From Streptomyces hoynatensis (lineage in GTDB: Bacteria; Actinomycetota; Actinomycetes; Streptomycetales; Streptomycetaceae), in NCBI RefSeq assembly GCF_003626535.1, contig NZ_RBAL01000006.1, forward strand, positions 186,001-250,000: a DNA stretch of 64,000 bases, given 5' to 3'. The notes below the pieces were generated by a model. The model was not told the origin of the DNA, made no database searches, and was given only the letters and a program-made list of their open reading frames with translations. Below, in pieces: positions 23,204-32,218 of this stretch; position 1 is the first letter of the stretch; every line of letters starts with the position of its first letter. Both the position numbers and the translations under genes were made by a program.

Positions 23204-24656
23204 TCCGAAGGGCTTCCTCACGACCGAGCGCGAGGTCGCGCGCACCCGTCCCGTCGGCGAGCGGGTCAAGGACTGGCGCGAGGTCTACGTGCCGGGCTCC
23301 CTGCTGCCCGTCATCACCAAGCAGGCCGGCCGCTGCATGGACTGCGGCATCCCCTTCTGCCACAACGGCTGTCCGCTGGGCAACCTGATCCCCGAGTGGA
23401 ACGACCTGGCCTGGCGCGGCGACTGGACCGCGGCGAGCGAGCGGCTGCACGCGACGAACAACTTCCCCGAGTTCACCGGGCGGCTGTGCCCGGCGCCGTG
23501 CGAGTCGGCCTGCGTGCTCGGCATCAACCAGCCGGCGGTCACCATCAAGAACGTCGAGGTCACCATCGTCGACAAGGCGTGGGAGGCGGGGGCGATCACC
23601 CCGCAGCCGCCGCAGCGCCTCTCCGGCAAGACGGTGGCCGTGATCGGCTCCGGGCCCTCGGGCCTGGCCGCCGCCCAGCAGCTCACCAGGGCCGGGCACA
23701 CGGTCGCGGTCTACGAGCGGGCCGACCGGATCGGCGGCCTGCTGCGGTACGGCATCCCCGAGTTCAAGATGGAGAAGCGCCACCTGAACCGCCGCATCGA
23801 GCAGATGCGCGCCGAGGGCACCAAGTTCCGCACCGGCGTGGAGGTCGGGCGGGACCTCGACGCCGAGCAGCTGCGCAAGCGCTACGACGCGGTGGTCATC
23901 GCGGCCGGGGCCACCACCCCGCGCGACCTGCCGGTGCCGGGGCGCGAACTCAAGGGCGTGCACCAGGCGATGGAGTACCTGCCGCTGGCGAACAAGGTGC
24001 AGGAGGGCGACCTGATCAGCTCGCCGATCTCCGCGGAGGGCAAGCACGTCGTGGTGATCGGCGGCGGCGACACCGGCGCCGACTGCGTGGGCACCGCCCA
24101 CCGGCAGGGCGCGGCCTCCGTCACCCAGCTGGAGATCATGCCGCGGCCGGGCGAGGACCGCCCGGCGCACCAGCCCTGGCCGACGTACCCGATGACCTTC
24201 AAGGTCACCTCCGCGCACGAGGAGGGGGGCGAGCGGCTGTACTCCGTCTCGACCACCCACTTCGAGGGCGACGAGGACGGCAACGTGCAGTGGCTGCACA
24301 TGGTCGGCGTGGAGTTCAAGGACGGCAAGCTGGTGCAGCTGCCCGGCACCGAGCGGCGGATTCCGGCGCAACTGGTCACCCTCGCCATGGGCTTCACCGG
24401 CACCGACCAGGAGAACGGCCTGCTGCGGCAGTTCGGCGTCGAGCTCGACGCCCGCGGCAACATCGCGCGCGACGCCTCGTACGCCACCAACGTCGAGGGC
24501 GTGTTCGTGGCCGGCGACGCGGGCCGCGGGCAGTCGCTCATCGTCTGGGCCATCGCCGAGGGCAGGGCCGCGGCCCGCGGCGTGGACCGCTACCTGACGG
24601 GCGAGTCCACCCTTCCCTACCCGATCCGGCCCACCGACCGCCCGCTGGCGGTCTGA
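23196..24656 (+). CDS. gltD: Glutamate synthase (NADPH) small subunit
   Basis: Supplies electrons from NADPH to GltB through FAD and iron-sulfur clusters. The 486-residue protein has the cysteine motifs [21 protein letters not shown] and [13 protein letters not shown], the FAD motif [15 protein letters not shown] and the NADPH motif [37 protein letters not shown] is the second FAD site. All are intact. The ATG lies within the last codons of gltB, so translation is coupled. A strong hairpin terminator follows at 24728-24765. Confidence 0.98.
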
Positions 24657-24727
24657 CCCGTCGGGCCGCCCGGCTCCGGCCGGCCCCCCGCAGAAGGCCC
24701 CCGGACCGCCGGCCACGGCATCCGGCC

Positions 24728-24765
24728 CGGCGCCCGCCCCCTACCCGACCGGGGGGCGGGCGCCG
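24728..24765 (+). terminator. Terminator hairpin after gltBD
   Basis: A perfect 13-base-pair GC stem (24728-24740 with 24753-24765) closes a 12-base loop. There is no T-run, as is common in Streptomyces. It separates gltBD from the sugar importer operon. Confidence 0.6.
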
Positions 24766-24775
24766 CACCGTTTCC

Positions 24776-24791
24776 AGTGGTGTGGACCACA
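24776..24791 (+). promoter_or_regulatory. DasR/GntR-type operator (dre-like)
   Basis: AGTGGTGTGGACCACA matches the DasR-responsive element consensus A(C/G)TGGTCTAGACCA(C/G)T at 13 of 16 positions, including perfect GTGGT/ACCAC arms with a four-base spacer. It lies 110 bases before the start of a sugar-importer operon. DasR represses amino-sugar uptake and chitin genes and is released by glucosamine-6-phosphate, so this operon is a likely member. Another GntR protein with the same core is possible. Confidence 0.7.
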
Positions 24792-24901
24792 ATCGGTGCC
24801 GTTCCGTGATGTCGCAAGACCTGGCTCGTGTGAACTCCGCGCTGTCACAATCGACGCTCAGTCCGGCCGGATGATCCACGCACTTCAGAAGGGGCCTGGT
24901 C

Positions 24902-26200
24902 ATGCTGCACACCCCCATGGGGAGACCCCCGCTCAGGCGCGCTCGGCGCCTGGTCGCCGGCGCGGCCGCCGTGCTGAGCCTCGGTGCGCTCACGGCCTGC
25001 GGGGACGACGGAGGGGACGGAGGGGACAGCCTCCAGCTGTGGATCATGGAGGGCACCAACCCCGACGCCGAGCCCTACGTGGAGTCGCTCAAGGAGGCGT
25101 TCGAGGAGCAGACGGGCGCCACGCTCGACGTCCAGTTCATCCAGTGGGCCGACGCCCACGACAAGATCACCACGGCGATGGCCGGGGACGAACTGCCCGA
25201 CGTCGCGGAGATCGGCACCACCTGGGCGCCGGAGTTCGGCGCGGCCGGGGCGCTCACCGACCTCTCCGAGACCATCGAATCCGAGGGCCTGGCCGACGAC
25301 CTGGTCCCCGCCCTGCGGGAGGCGGCGACCGTGGACGGCGCCGTCTACGGGATGCCCTGGTACGCCGGCACCCGCTCGCTGATGTACCGCAAGGACATCT
25401 TCGAGGAGCACGGCCTCCAGGCGCCCACCACCTGGGACGAGCTGCGGGACGTCGCGCTGCAGCTGAAGGAACTCGAACCGGACATGATCCCCTTCCCGGT
25501 GATCGGCGGCGGCGAGTACAGCGTGGACGCGTTCATCTGGGGCGCCGGCGGCCAGATAGCCGAGCAGGACGGCGACCAGTGGCACTCCACCATCAACTCC
25601 CCCGAGGCCGTGGAGGGCATCGACTTCTACACCTCGCTCGCCACCGAGGACGACGTGTCGGTGGCCGCGGCGAGCACCTGGCTGGAGACCGACCAGCTGG
25701 AGAGCTTCCAGAACGGCCAGTCCGCCATGGTCATCAACGGCAACTGGACCGTGAACACGCTGCTGGCCGACGACCCGTCCTGGGCCGACAAGATCGGCGT
25801 GGTGCCGATCCCGGGACCCGAGGGCGGCTTCAGCCCCTCCTTCGTGGGCGGCTCGCTGCTCGGCGAGTTCAACAGCGACCAGCCCGACCTGGCCTGGGAC
25901 CTCATCGAGCTGATGTCCACCGGCGACTTCGCCTCCCAGTGGGCCGAGTCCTCCGGCTACTTCCCCGGCCAGCAGTCCCTGCTCGACGCGGTGGTCGCGG
26001 AGAACGACCCGCTGGTGGCGCCGTTCGCCCAGCAGATGAGCGAGGCCGGCGCCAGCGTCCCGGTCACCGAGGCGTACGGCACCATCCAGGGCGACCAGGT
26101 GGTGACGCGGATGGTGCAGGAGATCCTGAGCGGCGACGCGTCCGTGCAGGAGGCGGCCGACGAGGCCGCGGCGAGCATGGACGAGACCTTTGGCGGGTGA
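24902..26200 (+). CDS. Sugar ABC transporter substrate-binding lipoprotein
   Basis: A 432-residue family 1 solute-binding protein for a CUT1-type sugar importer. Signal peptide with basic start (RRARR), hydrophobic core and lipobox LTAC (Cys near residue 33), so it is anchored outside by Lgt. The mature part has DVAEIGTTWAPEFGAAGAL and GMPWYAGTRSLMYRKDIFEE, typical of oligosaccharide-binding proteins. AAGGGG precedes the ATG. The dre-like operator upstream suggests chitobiose or another amino sugar as ligand, but the binding site cannot be read from sequence alone. The TTG start of the first permease lies inside its last codons. Confidence 0.9.
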   Translation: MLHTPMGRPPLRRARRLVAGAAAVLSLGALTACGDDGGDGGDSLQLWIMEGTNPDAEPYVESLKEAFEEQTGATLDVQFIQWADAHDKITTAMAGDELPDVAEIGTTWAPEFGAAGALTDLSETIESEGLADDLVPALREAATVDGAVYGMPWYAGTRSLMYRKDIFEEHGLQAPTTWDELRDVALQLKELEPDMIPFPVIGGGEYSVDAFIWGAGGQIAEQDGDQWHSTINSPEAVEGIDFYTSLATEDDVSVAAASTWLETDQLESFQNGQSAMVINGNWTVNTLLADDPSWADKIGVVPIPGPEGGFSPSFVGGSLLGEFNSDQPDLAWDLIELMSTGDFASQWAESSGYFPGQQSLLDAVVAENDPLVAPFAQQMSEAGASVPVTEAYGTIQGDQVVTRMVQEILSGDASVQEAADEAAASMDETFGG

Positions 26201-27230
26201 GTCGGGGTCCGGCCTGACCGGGGCCGCCGCCCCCGAGGAGGCGGCGGCCCCGGCGGCGCTCGCCGCGACGGTCACCGGGCGAGGGCGCGGCGGCGAGCCG
26301 GCCGGCGGTGGCCCCCGGGAGGCCCGGGCGCGGCGCCTGCGCCGCGGGCTGCGGCCCTGGCTGCTGCTCGCCCCGGCGCTGCTGGTGCTCGCGGTCCTGC
26401 TGTTCTGGCCGCTGGTGCGGGTGCTGCAACTCTCCCTCCAGGACTACGGGCTGCGGGAGATCAACACAGGCGAGAGCAACTACATCGGCCTCGGCAACTA
26501 CCGCGAGATCCTCGGCGACTCCTTCCTGTGGACGAAGGTGCTGCCGAACACCGTCGTCTTCGCGCTGGCCTGCGTCCTGCTCACCGTCGCCTTCGGCACC
26601 CTCGTGGCGCTGCTGCTGCAACGCCTGGGGCGGGTGTGGCGCACCATCTGCTCCAGCGTGATCATGATGGCCTGGGCGATGCCCGCGGTCACCGGAACCT
26701 ACGTGTGGATCTGGGTCTTCGACCCGCTCGACGGCGTGGTCAGCGGCGGCCTGGACGCCCTCGGCCTGATCGACCCCGAGCAGACCAACTGGTTCACCGA
26801 CCGCTGGGCCTTCTACGCCATCGCCGCGCTCAACGTCGTCCACCACGGCTTCCCCTTCGTGGCGGTCACCGTCTACGCGGCGCTGCTGACCATCCCGCGG
26901 GAGCTGCCCGAGGCGGCCCTGATGGACGGGGCGAACGCGTGGCAGCGGTTCTGGCGGATCACCGTGCCGGTGATCAGGCCGGTCTTCCTCGTGGTGACCA
27001 TCCTGTCCACCATCTGGGACTTCAAGGTCTTCGCACAGGTCTACCTGATGCCGGGCGGCGCCGGCTCCAACGAGGACGTGCTGAACCTCGGCGTGTGGTC
27101 CTACATCCAGTCCTTCAGCAGGAACGAGTACGGCATGGGCTCGGCGATCGCCGTCCTGCTCACGCTGCTGCTGCTGGGCATCACCGTGCTGTACATCAGG
27201 CTGCTGTCCAGGGAGCGGGACGAACTGTGA
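26190..27230 (+). CDS. Sugar ABC transporter permease, MalF/UgpA type
   Basis: A 346-residue inner-membrane permease with six helices after a basic cytoplasmic tail of about 50 residues. The EAA loop that contacts the ATPase is PEAALMDGANAWQRFWRITVP near residue 238. The only plausible start is TTG at 26190, overlapping the binding-protein gene by 11 bases; no ATG or GTG exists in frame before the first helix. It overlaps the second permease by four bases. Confidence 0.9.
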   Translation: MAGESGSGLTGAAAPEEAAAPAALAATVTGRGRGGEPAGGGPREARARRLRRGLRPWLLLAPALLVLAVLLFWPLVRVLQLSLQDYGLREINTGESNYIGLGNYREILGDSFLWTKVLPNTVVFALACVLLTVAFGTLVALLLQRLGRVWRTICSSVIMMAWAMPAVTGTYVWIWVFDPLDGVVSGGLDALGLIDPEQTNWFTDRWAFYAIAALNVVHHGFPFVAVTVYAALLTIPRELPEAALMDGANAWQRFWRITVPVIRPVFLVVTILSTIWDFKVFAQVYLMPGGAGSNEDVLNLGVWSYIQSFSRNEYGMGSAIAVLLTLLLLGITVLYIRLLSRERDEL

Positions 27231-28093
27231 GCACCGCACGCACCGCAGGCCCCGCCGTCGCGGGACCCGGCCGCCGGACCTCGCCCGCGCGGCGCCTCGG
27301 CCTGGGGGTGGCCGTCGCCGCGCTGCTGGCGTTCACCCTCTTCCCGGTGTACTGGATGCTGTCCTCGGCCTTCGACCCCAAGGCGGGCCACCGCGGCTCC
27401 TCGGTGCTGCCCTCCGGCTTCACCCTGGACCACTTCCGCTACGTCCTGGACACCGGGGACTTCAGCAGGTACCTCCTCAACTCCCTGGTGGTGGGCCTCG
27501 GCACGGTCCTGCTCTCCGGCCTGCTCGCCCTGTTCGCTGCCGTCGCGGTGGCGCGCTTCCAGTTCCGGATGCGCAGCAAGGTGCTGGTGATGATCCTCGT
27601 GGTGCAGATGGTGCCCATGGAGGCGCTGGTCATCCCGCTCTTCCTGCAGATGCGCGACCTGAAGATGCTCAACAGCCTCCTCGGCCTGACGATCGTCTAC
27701 CTGGCCTTCTCGCTGCCCTTCGCCATCTGGACGCTGCGCGGCTTCGTCGCCGCGGTGCCCAAGGAGGTCGAGGAGGCCGCCTACCTGGACGGCTGCGGCT
27801 GGTGGCGGATGTTCCGCTCGGTGCTGCTGCCGCTGGTCGCGCCGGGGCTCGTGGCCACCAGCATCTTCGCGTTCATCGTGGCCTGGAACGAGTTCGTCTT
27901 CGCCTTCGTCTTCATGCAGGACGACGGCAAGTACACGGCGGCCGTCGGCCTGCACGCCTTCTTCGGCCAGTACAGCACCGACTGGGGCGCCGTGATGGCC
28001 GGTTCGACGCTGATCACGCTGCCGGTCCTGATCTTCTTCGTCCTCGTCCAGCGCCGCCTCGCCGGCGGCCTCGCGGCGGGCGCCATCCGCTGA
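27227..28093 (+). CDS. Sugar ABC transporter permease, MalG/AraQ type
   Basis: A 288-residue permease with six helices and the EAA loop EVEEAAYLDGCGWWRMFRSVL near residue 180. GTG start within GTGA shared with the first permease's stop. No ATP-binding subunit is encoded here; Streptomyces CUT1 importers usually share the separate ATPase MsiK, which is the likely energiser. Last gene of the operon. Confidence 0.92.
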   Translation: MSTARTAGPAVAGPGRRTSPARRLGLGVAVAALLAFTLFPVYWMLSSAFDPKAGHRGSSVLPSGFTLDHFRYVLDTGDFSRYLLNSLVVGLGTVLLSGLLALFAAVAVARFQFRMRSKVLVMILVVQMVPMEALVIPLFLQMRDLKMLNSLLGLTIVYLAFSLPFAIWTLRGFVAAVPKEVEEAAYLDGCGWWRMFRSVLLPLVAPGLVATSIFAFIVAWNEFVFAFVFMQDDGKYTAAVGLHAFFGQYSTDWGAVMAGSTLITLPVLIFFVLVQRRLAGGLAAGAIR

Positions 28094-28116
28094 ATCCGGC
28101 CGGGGGCCGGGCGAGG

Positions 28117-28548
28117 TCAGCCCCCGGACCGCCCGCCGCCGGCCGCCGTGGCGAGGCCGGCCAGCCGGGTCAGCCTTGCGGACGTGGCCTCGTCCACCGG
28201 CGTCATCACGAAACGTCCCCGGCAGGGCGGAGTCGCTTCCGGCGGATTCGGCCGGCGGCACCCGCATGCCCGCGAGCAGTTGCAGATGCCGGCTCTCGGC
28301 GTCGTCCAGTCGCAGTGCCCGGCCGACGGCCCCCGGCACGTGCGTGCTGACGTTGATCGGCCTGCCCTGTTCGAGCCACGTGTACCAGGTGACACCCACC
28401 CCGGCGGGCACCGCCACCTCCTCGCGCCTGAGGCCCGGCGTCCTGCGGCGCCCGGTGGGAGGAAGGCCCACCTGCTCGGGGCTCAGCCGCTCGCGCCGGG
28501 TGCGCAGAAAGTCCCCGAGCTCGCGGCGGGCGGCGGCCTGCGTGCAGA
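28117..28548 (-). pseudogene. Decayed XRE/MmyB-type regulator
   Basis: Read leftwards, about 28548-28231 encodes ELGDFLRTRRERLSPEQVGL, GLRREEVAVPAGVGVTWYTWLEQGR and HLQLLAGMRVP, the helix-turn-helix half of the MmyB-type XRE regulators that abound in Streptomyces (normally about 280 residues). No ATG, GTG, TTG or CTG starts this frame near the expected N-terminus, and the C-terminal ligand-binding domain is absent: after the HTH the frame turns to low-complexity sequence. A different frame, ending at 28117, carries a short tail (FVMTPVDEATSARLTRLAGLA) that may be a displaced end. I call it a remnant with both ends lost. Confidence 0.65.
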
Positions 28549-28757
28549 CCGGACTCGGCTGGTCCCCGATGCACGCCGCACTGGTCCTGCTCCCCTTCGC
28601 CTCCTGCTTCTTCCTCGTGTCGGCCTGGTCGGGAAGGCCGGCTCCCCGCTTCGGGTTCCGACCCGGCGCACCGGGAGGTGCCCGGTGGGCGGCGGTGCGG
28701 CACGGGGCCCTTCGCCGCCGCGCCGGGGCAGTCGCCGCCGCAGCATAGGGTGGGAGC

Positions 28758-29096
28758 ATGAATCCCAGCGCCGAGCTCGACGAAGGCGTGCGCGCGGAGC
28801 TGACCGCGCTGCGCGACAGCATCGACAACATCGACGCCGCGGTCGTGCACATGCTCGCCGAACGTTTCAAGTGCACCCAGCGGGTAGGCCGCCTCAAGGC
28901 CGACCACCACCTCCCGGCCGCCGACCCGGCGCGGGAGGCCCGGCAGATCGCCCGCCTGCGCAGGCTCGCGGAGGAGGCCAAACTCGATCCGGCCTTCGCC
29001 GAGAAGCTGCTCAACTTCATCATCGCCGAGGTCATCCGGCACCACGAGACGATCGCGGGACGGCGGCTGAACGGCGAGCGGGCCGCGGCCGACTAG
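28758..29096 (+). CDS. Chorismate mutase, AroQ type
   Basis: Rearranges chorismate to prephenate, the branch to phenylalanine and tyrosine. The 112-residue all-helical protein has the AroQ features ALRDSIDNIDAAVVHMLAERF, VGRLKADHHLPAADPAREARQIARLRRLAEE and FAEKLLNFIIAEVIRHHE. It is cytoplasmic, without a signal peptide. A TAGGGT hexamer six bases before the ATG suggests a leaderless mRNA. It is a stand-alone mutase, away from the trp genes in this window. Confidence 0.93.
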   Translation: MNPSAELDEGVRAELTALRDSIDNIDAAVVHMLAERFKCTQRVGRLKADHHLPAADPAREARQIARLRRLAEEAKLDPAFAEKLLNFIIAEVIRHHETIAGRRLNGERAAAD

Positions 29097-29139
29097 CGTG
29101 CCCCGGCCGGGGGCGCCGGGACGCGGCGCCCCCGGCCCT

Positions 29140-29367
29140 TCACTTTTCCGCGAACTCGTAATTGGCCAGGGCGAGGCCGAGGGCGAAGAAGGTGGGGGCC
29201 CACTCGCCCACGAAGATCCCCCACCGGTCCGCGCGCGACAGGTCCCCGCCCGGCTCCGCCTTCAGCGACCCGGCCCAGCTGAGGATGGAGAGTCCGATGG
29301 AGGCGGCGCCGGCGCAGTACGCGTGCTCGCTGCGCAGCCCCTTCTCGTGGAGCATCTTGACGATCAC
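29140..29367 (-). CDS. Small conserved membrane protein, 75 residues
   Basis: A 75-residue protein with two hydrophobic stretches (HAYCAGAASIGLSILSWAGS and WAPTFFALGLALANYE) around RADRWGIFVGE. I recognise this pattern from short Streptomyces hypothetical proteins but know no function. I chose the GTG at 29367 (protein VIVKMLHEKG) because GGGAGG sits six bases upstream; the ATG four codons later has no ribosome site. Confidence 0.72.
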   Translation of the reverse strand: MIVKMLHEKGLRSEHAYCAGAASIGLSILSWAGSLKAEPGGDLSRADRWGIFVGEWAPTFFALGLALANYEFAEK

Positions 29368-29539
29368 AGTGGCCTCCCGGGTTCGTGCCTTTTCCACCAC
29401 AGTGCGGGCTTTGCGGGGATTTCGCCACCGAGGCGGCGGCGACCGTGGCTCCCTCCCGCGGCGGCCCCTTCCCTGACCTGACCTCGTGAAGTGGGGAATC
29501 GGCTGTGCGCGGAGGGCCGGGTGAGGCAGCATTTCCCGC

Positions 29540-32140
29540 ATGGCCACACTCACCCGCAGCGAAGCCGAGGCCCGGGCCCGGCTTCTCGACGTCCACCGTT
29601 ACGAGATCGACCTGGACTTCGGCCGGGCGCTGGAGAACGCCGAGTCGTTCGGCTCCGTCACCACCATCAGGTTCACGGCGCGCGAGGCGGGTGACACCTT
29701 CGTCGAGGTGCGGCCGCTCGCGCTGCGCCGGGCGACCCTCGACGGGCGGGACCTCGACCCGGCCTCGCTCGCCGGGGGCAGGCTGCCGCTCCGGGGGCTC
29801 ACGGCCGGGGAGCACGAACTGCGGGTGGCCGCCGAGATGCCGTACTCGCGCACCGGCGAGGGCATGCACCGCTTCACCGACCCCGAGGACGGGCTCACCT
29901 ACCTCTACAGCATGTGCTGCATGACCGAGGGCCCCCTCGTCTTCGCCTCCTTCGACCAGCCCGACCTCAAGGCCGTGTTCGACCTCGCCGTCACCGCGCC
30001 CCGCGACTGGACCGTCCTCGGCAACGGCGTCGCCACCCGGCAGCAGACGGCGCAGGGCGAGCCCGGCCGCTGGCACTTCGCCTCGACGCCGCCGATCAGC
30101 ACCTACCTGATGGCCGTGGCCGCCGGGCCCTACCACTCGGTGCGGACCGAACACGCCGGGCTGCCCTTCGGCATCCACGTGCGGCGCTCCCTCGCCGGGC
30201 ACCTGGACCGGGACGCCGGGGAGATCCTCGGCATCACCACCCGCTGCTTCGACCGCTACCACGAGATCTTCGCCGAGCCCTACCCGTTCGACTCCTACGA
30301 CCAGGCCTTCGTGCCCGAGTTCAACGCGGGCGCGATGGAGAACCCCGGCCTGGTCACCCTGCGGGACGAGTACGTGTTCCGCTCGGCCGTCACCCAGACC
30401 GAGCGCGAGGTCCGCGGCGTGGTCATCGCCCACGAGATGGCCCACATGTGGTTCGGCGACCTGGTGACGCTGCGCTGGTGGGACGACATCTGGCTGAACG
30501 AGTCCTTCGCCGAGTACATGGGGTACCAGGTGCTCGCCGAGGCCACGGAGTACGAGCCGTGGACCGAGTTCGCCGGCTCCCGCAAGCCCTGGGGCTACGA
30601 CGCGGACCAGCGGCCCTCCACCCACCCGGTCGCCCCGGACCCGGACGGCGTGCCCGACACGGCCTCGGCCTGGCTCAACTTCGACGGCATCTCCTACGCC
30701 AAGGGCGCCTCGGCCCTGCGGCAGCTGGTGACCTGGCTCGGGGAGGAGACCTTCCTGGCCGGCATCAACGAGCACTTCGCCCGCCACCGCTTCGGCAACG
30801 CCACCCTGGCCGACTTCATCGACTCCATGGCCCACGCCTCGGGCCGCCCCGTCCCCGCCTGGGCGGACGCCTGGCTGCGCACCAGCGGCCCCGACACCCT
30901 CACGCCCACCGTGACCGAGGAGCCGGGCGGGGGCTGGCGGCTGGAGCTGAGGCACGAGGGCGGGCGCCCGCACCGGCTGCGCCTGGGGGCCTACGACCTC
31001 AGGGCCGAGCAGGCGGGGGCGGCGGACACGGGGGAAGCGGACGCGGGGGAGGCGGCAGCCGCCGCGGCCACCGGCGGCGCGGCCCGGCGGCCGGTGCGGC
31101 GCGAGGCGCGGGACGTGGAACTCGGCGCCGAGGAGGGCTCGGCCGCCTTCACCTTCCCCGGCAGCCGCCCCGACCTCCTGGTGGTCAACGACGGCGACCT
31201 CACCTACGCCAAGGTCAGGCTGGACGCGCGCTCCTGGGAGACGGCGCAGGAGGTGCTCTCCGCGCTGCCTGACCCGCTGACCAGGACCGTGGTGTGGAAC
31301 GCGGCCCGCGACATGGTCCGCGACGCCGAACTCGACCCGCGCTCCTACCTGGCCGCGGCCCGCCGCCACCTGCCGGGAGAGCCCGCCCCGGCGCTGCTCG
31401 AAGGCGTGCTCGGCTTCGCCCGCGCCCAGATCGCCGACCGCTACCTCGGCGCCCCGGCGCGCCGGGAGGCCCTGGAGACGCTGACGGAGCTGGCCGGGGA
31501 GCTGCTGGCGCGGACCGCGGACGACGCCGCCCCGGGCCGCCGGCTGATCGCCGTCCGCGGCCTGATCGACGCGGCCACCGAGCCGGGCACCCTGCGTTCC
31601 TGGCTGCGGGCCGGCACGGTGCCCGGGGGGCCCGCACTCGACCCGGAGCTGCGCTGGCGGCTGCTGCACCGGCTCGCCGTGCTCGGCGCCACCGACGAGG
31701 CGGAGATCAAGGCGGAGGCCGAGCGCGACCCCAGCGCCGCGGGGGAGGAGGGCGCGGCCCGCTGCCGCGCCGCGCTGCCGGAGCCGCGGGCCAAGGAGGC
31801 GGCCTGGGAGGCGATGTTCGACCCGGCGGACCGGCTGTCGAACTACCTGTTCACCGCCACCGCCGAGGGCTTCTGGCAGCCGGAGCAGCGCGAGCTGCTC
31901 GCCCCCTACGTGCCGCGCTACTACCGGGACGCCACCGGGCTGGCCGCCCGCCGCGGCCACGCCCTGGCCCAGGCCGCCACCAGGTACGCCTTCCCGCGCG
32001 GCCTCACCGAGCCGGAGACGCTGCGCCTGGGCGAGGAGTGCCTGGCGGGCGAGGACCTCACCCCGGCGCTGCGCCGGGGCCTGACCGACCAGCTCGACGA
32101 CCTGCGGCGCGCCCTGCGCGTCCTCGCGCGCTGGTCCTGA
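29540..32140 (+). CDS. pepN: Aminopeptidase N, M1 family
   Basis: Zinc metallopeptidase that removes N-terminal residues from peptides. The 866-residue protein carries GAMENPG near residue 264 and the zinc site HEMAHMWFGDLVTLRWW...WLNESFAEY (HExxH near residue 298, third ligand Glu 19 residues on). The ERAP1-like C-terminal domain is present. An Ala/Asp/Glu-rich insert lies near residues 492-525 (EAGEAAAAAATGGAARR region). There is no signal peptide, so it is cytoplasmic. CAGCAT seven bases before the ATG fits a leaderless start. Confidence 0.96.
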   Translation: MATLTRSEAEARARLLDVHRYEIDLDFGRALENAESFGSVTTIRFTAREAGDTFVEVRPLALRRATLDGRDLDPASLAGGRLPLRGLTAGEHELRVAAEMPYSRTGEGMHRFTDPEDGLTYLYSMCCMTEGPLVFASFDQPDLKAVFDLAVTAPRDWTVLGNGVATRQQTAQGEPGRWHFASTPPISTYLMAVAAGPYHSVRTEHAGLPFGIHVRRSLAGHLDRDAGEILGITTRCFDRYHEIFAEPYPFDSYDQAFVPEFNAGAMENPGLVTLRDEYVFRSAVTQTEREVRGVVIAHEMAHMWFGDLVTLRWWDDIWLNESFAEYMGYQVLAEATEYEPWTEFAGSRKPWGYDADQRPSTHPVAPDPDGVPDTASAWLNFDGISYAKGASALRQLVTWLGEETFLAGINEHFARHRFGNATLADFIDSMAHASGRPVPAWADAWLRTSGPDTLTPTVTEEPGGGWRLELRHEGGRPHRLRLGAYDLRAEQAGAADTGEADAGEAAAAAATGGAARRPVRREARDVELGAEEGSAAFTFPGSRPDLLVVNDGDLTYAKVRLDARSWETAQEVLSALPDPLTRTVVWNAARDMVRDAELDPRSYLAAARRHLPGEPAPALLEGVLGFARAQIADRYLGAPARREALETLTELAGELLARTADDAAPGRRLIAVRGLIDAATEPGTLRSWLRAGTVPGGPALDPELRWRLLHRLAVLGATDEAEIKAEAERDPSAAGEEGAARCRAALPEPRAKEAAWEAMFDPADRLSNYLFTATAEGFWQPEQRELLAPYVPRYYRDATGLAARRGHALAQAATRYAFPRGLTEPETLRLGEECLAGEDLTPALRRGLTDQLDDLRRALRVLARWS

Positions 32141-32182
32141 TCGCCGCGCGCGCCCCCTGGAAAGTCTGCCGGAAAGGTAACT

Positions 32183-32211
32183 TTGCACGTTAGGCAAGGT
32201 GTCGCTACGGT
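32183..32211 (+). promoter_or_regulatory. Promoter and possible operator of the TetR gene
   Basis: TTGCAC (32183-32188), 17 bases, TACGGT (32206-32211), then seven bases to the ATG: a vegetative-type promoter for a leaderless mRNA. The -35 overlaps an imperfect inverted repeat, CTTTGC-N7-GCAAGG, which could be the autoregulatory operator. Confidence 0.65.
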
Positions 32212-32218
32212 GACCGGC

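Noticed and set aside
24902..28093. ATP-binding subunit expected with the sugar importer
   Set aside because: None is encoded in the operon or nearby; Streptomyces CUT1 importers usually rely on a shared MsiK ATPase, so its absence is not a defect.
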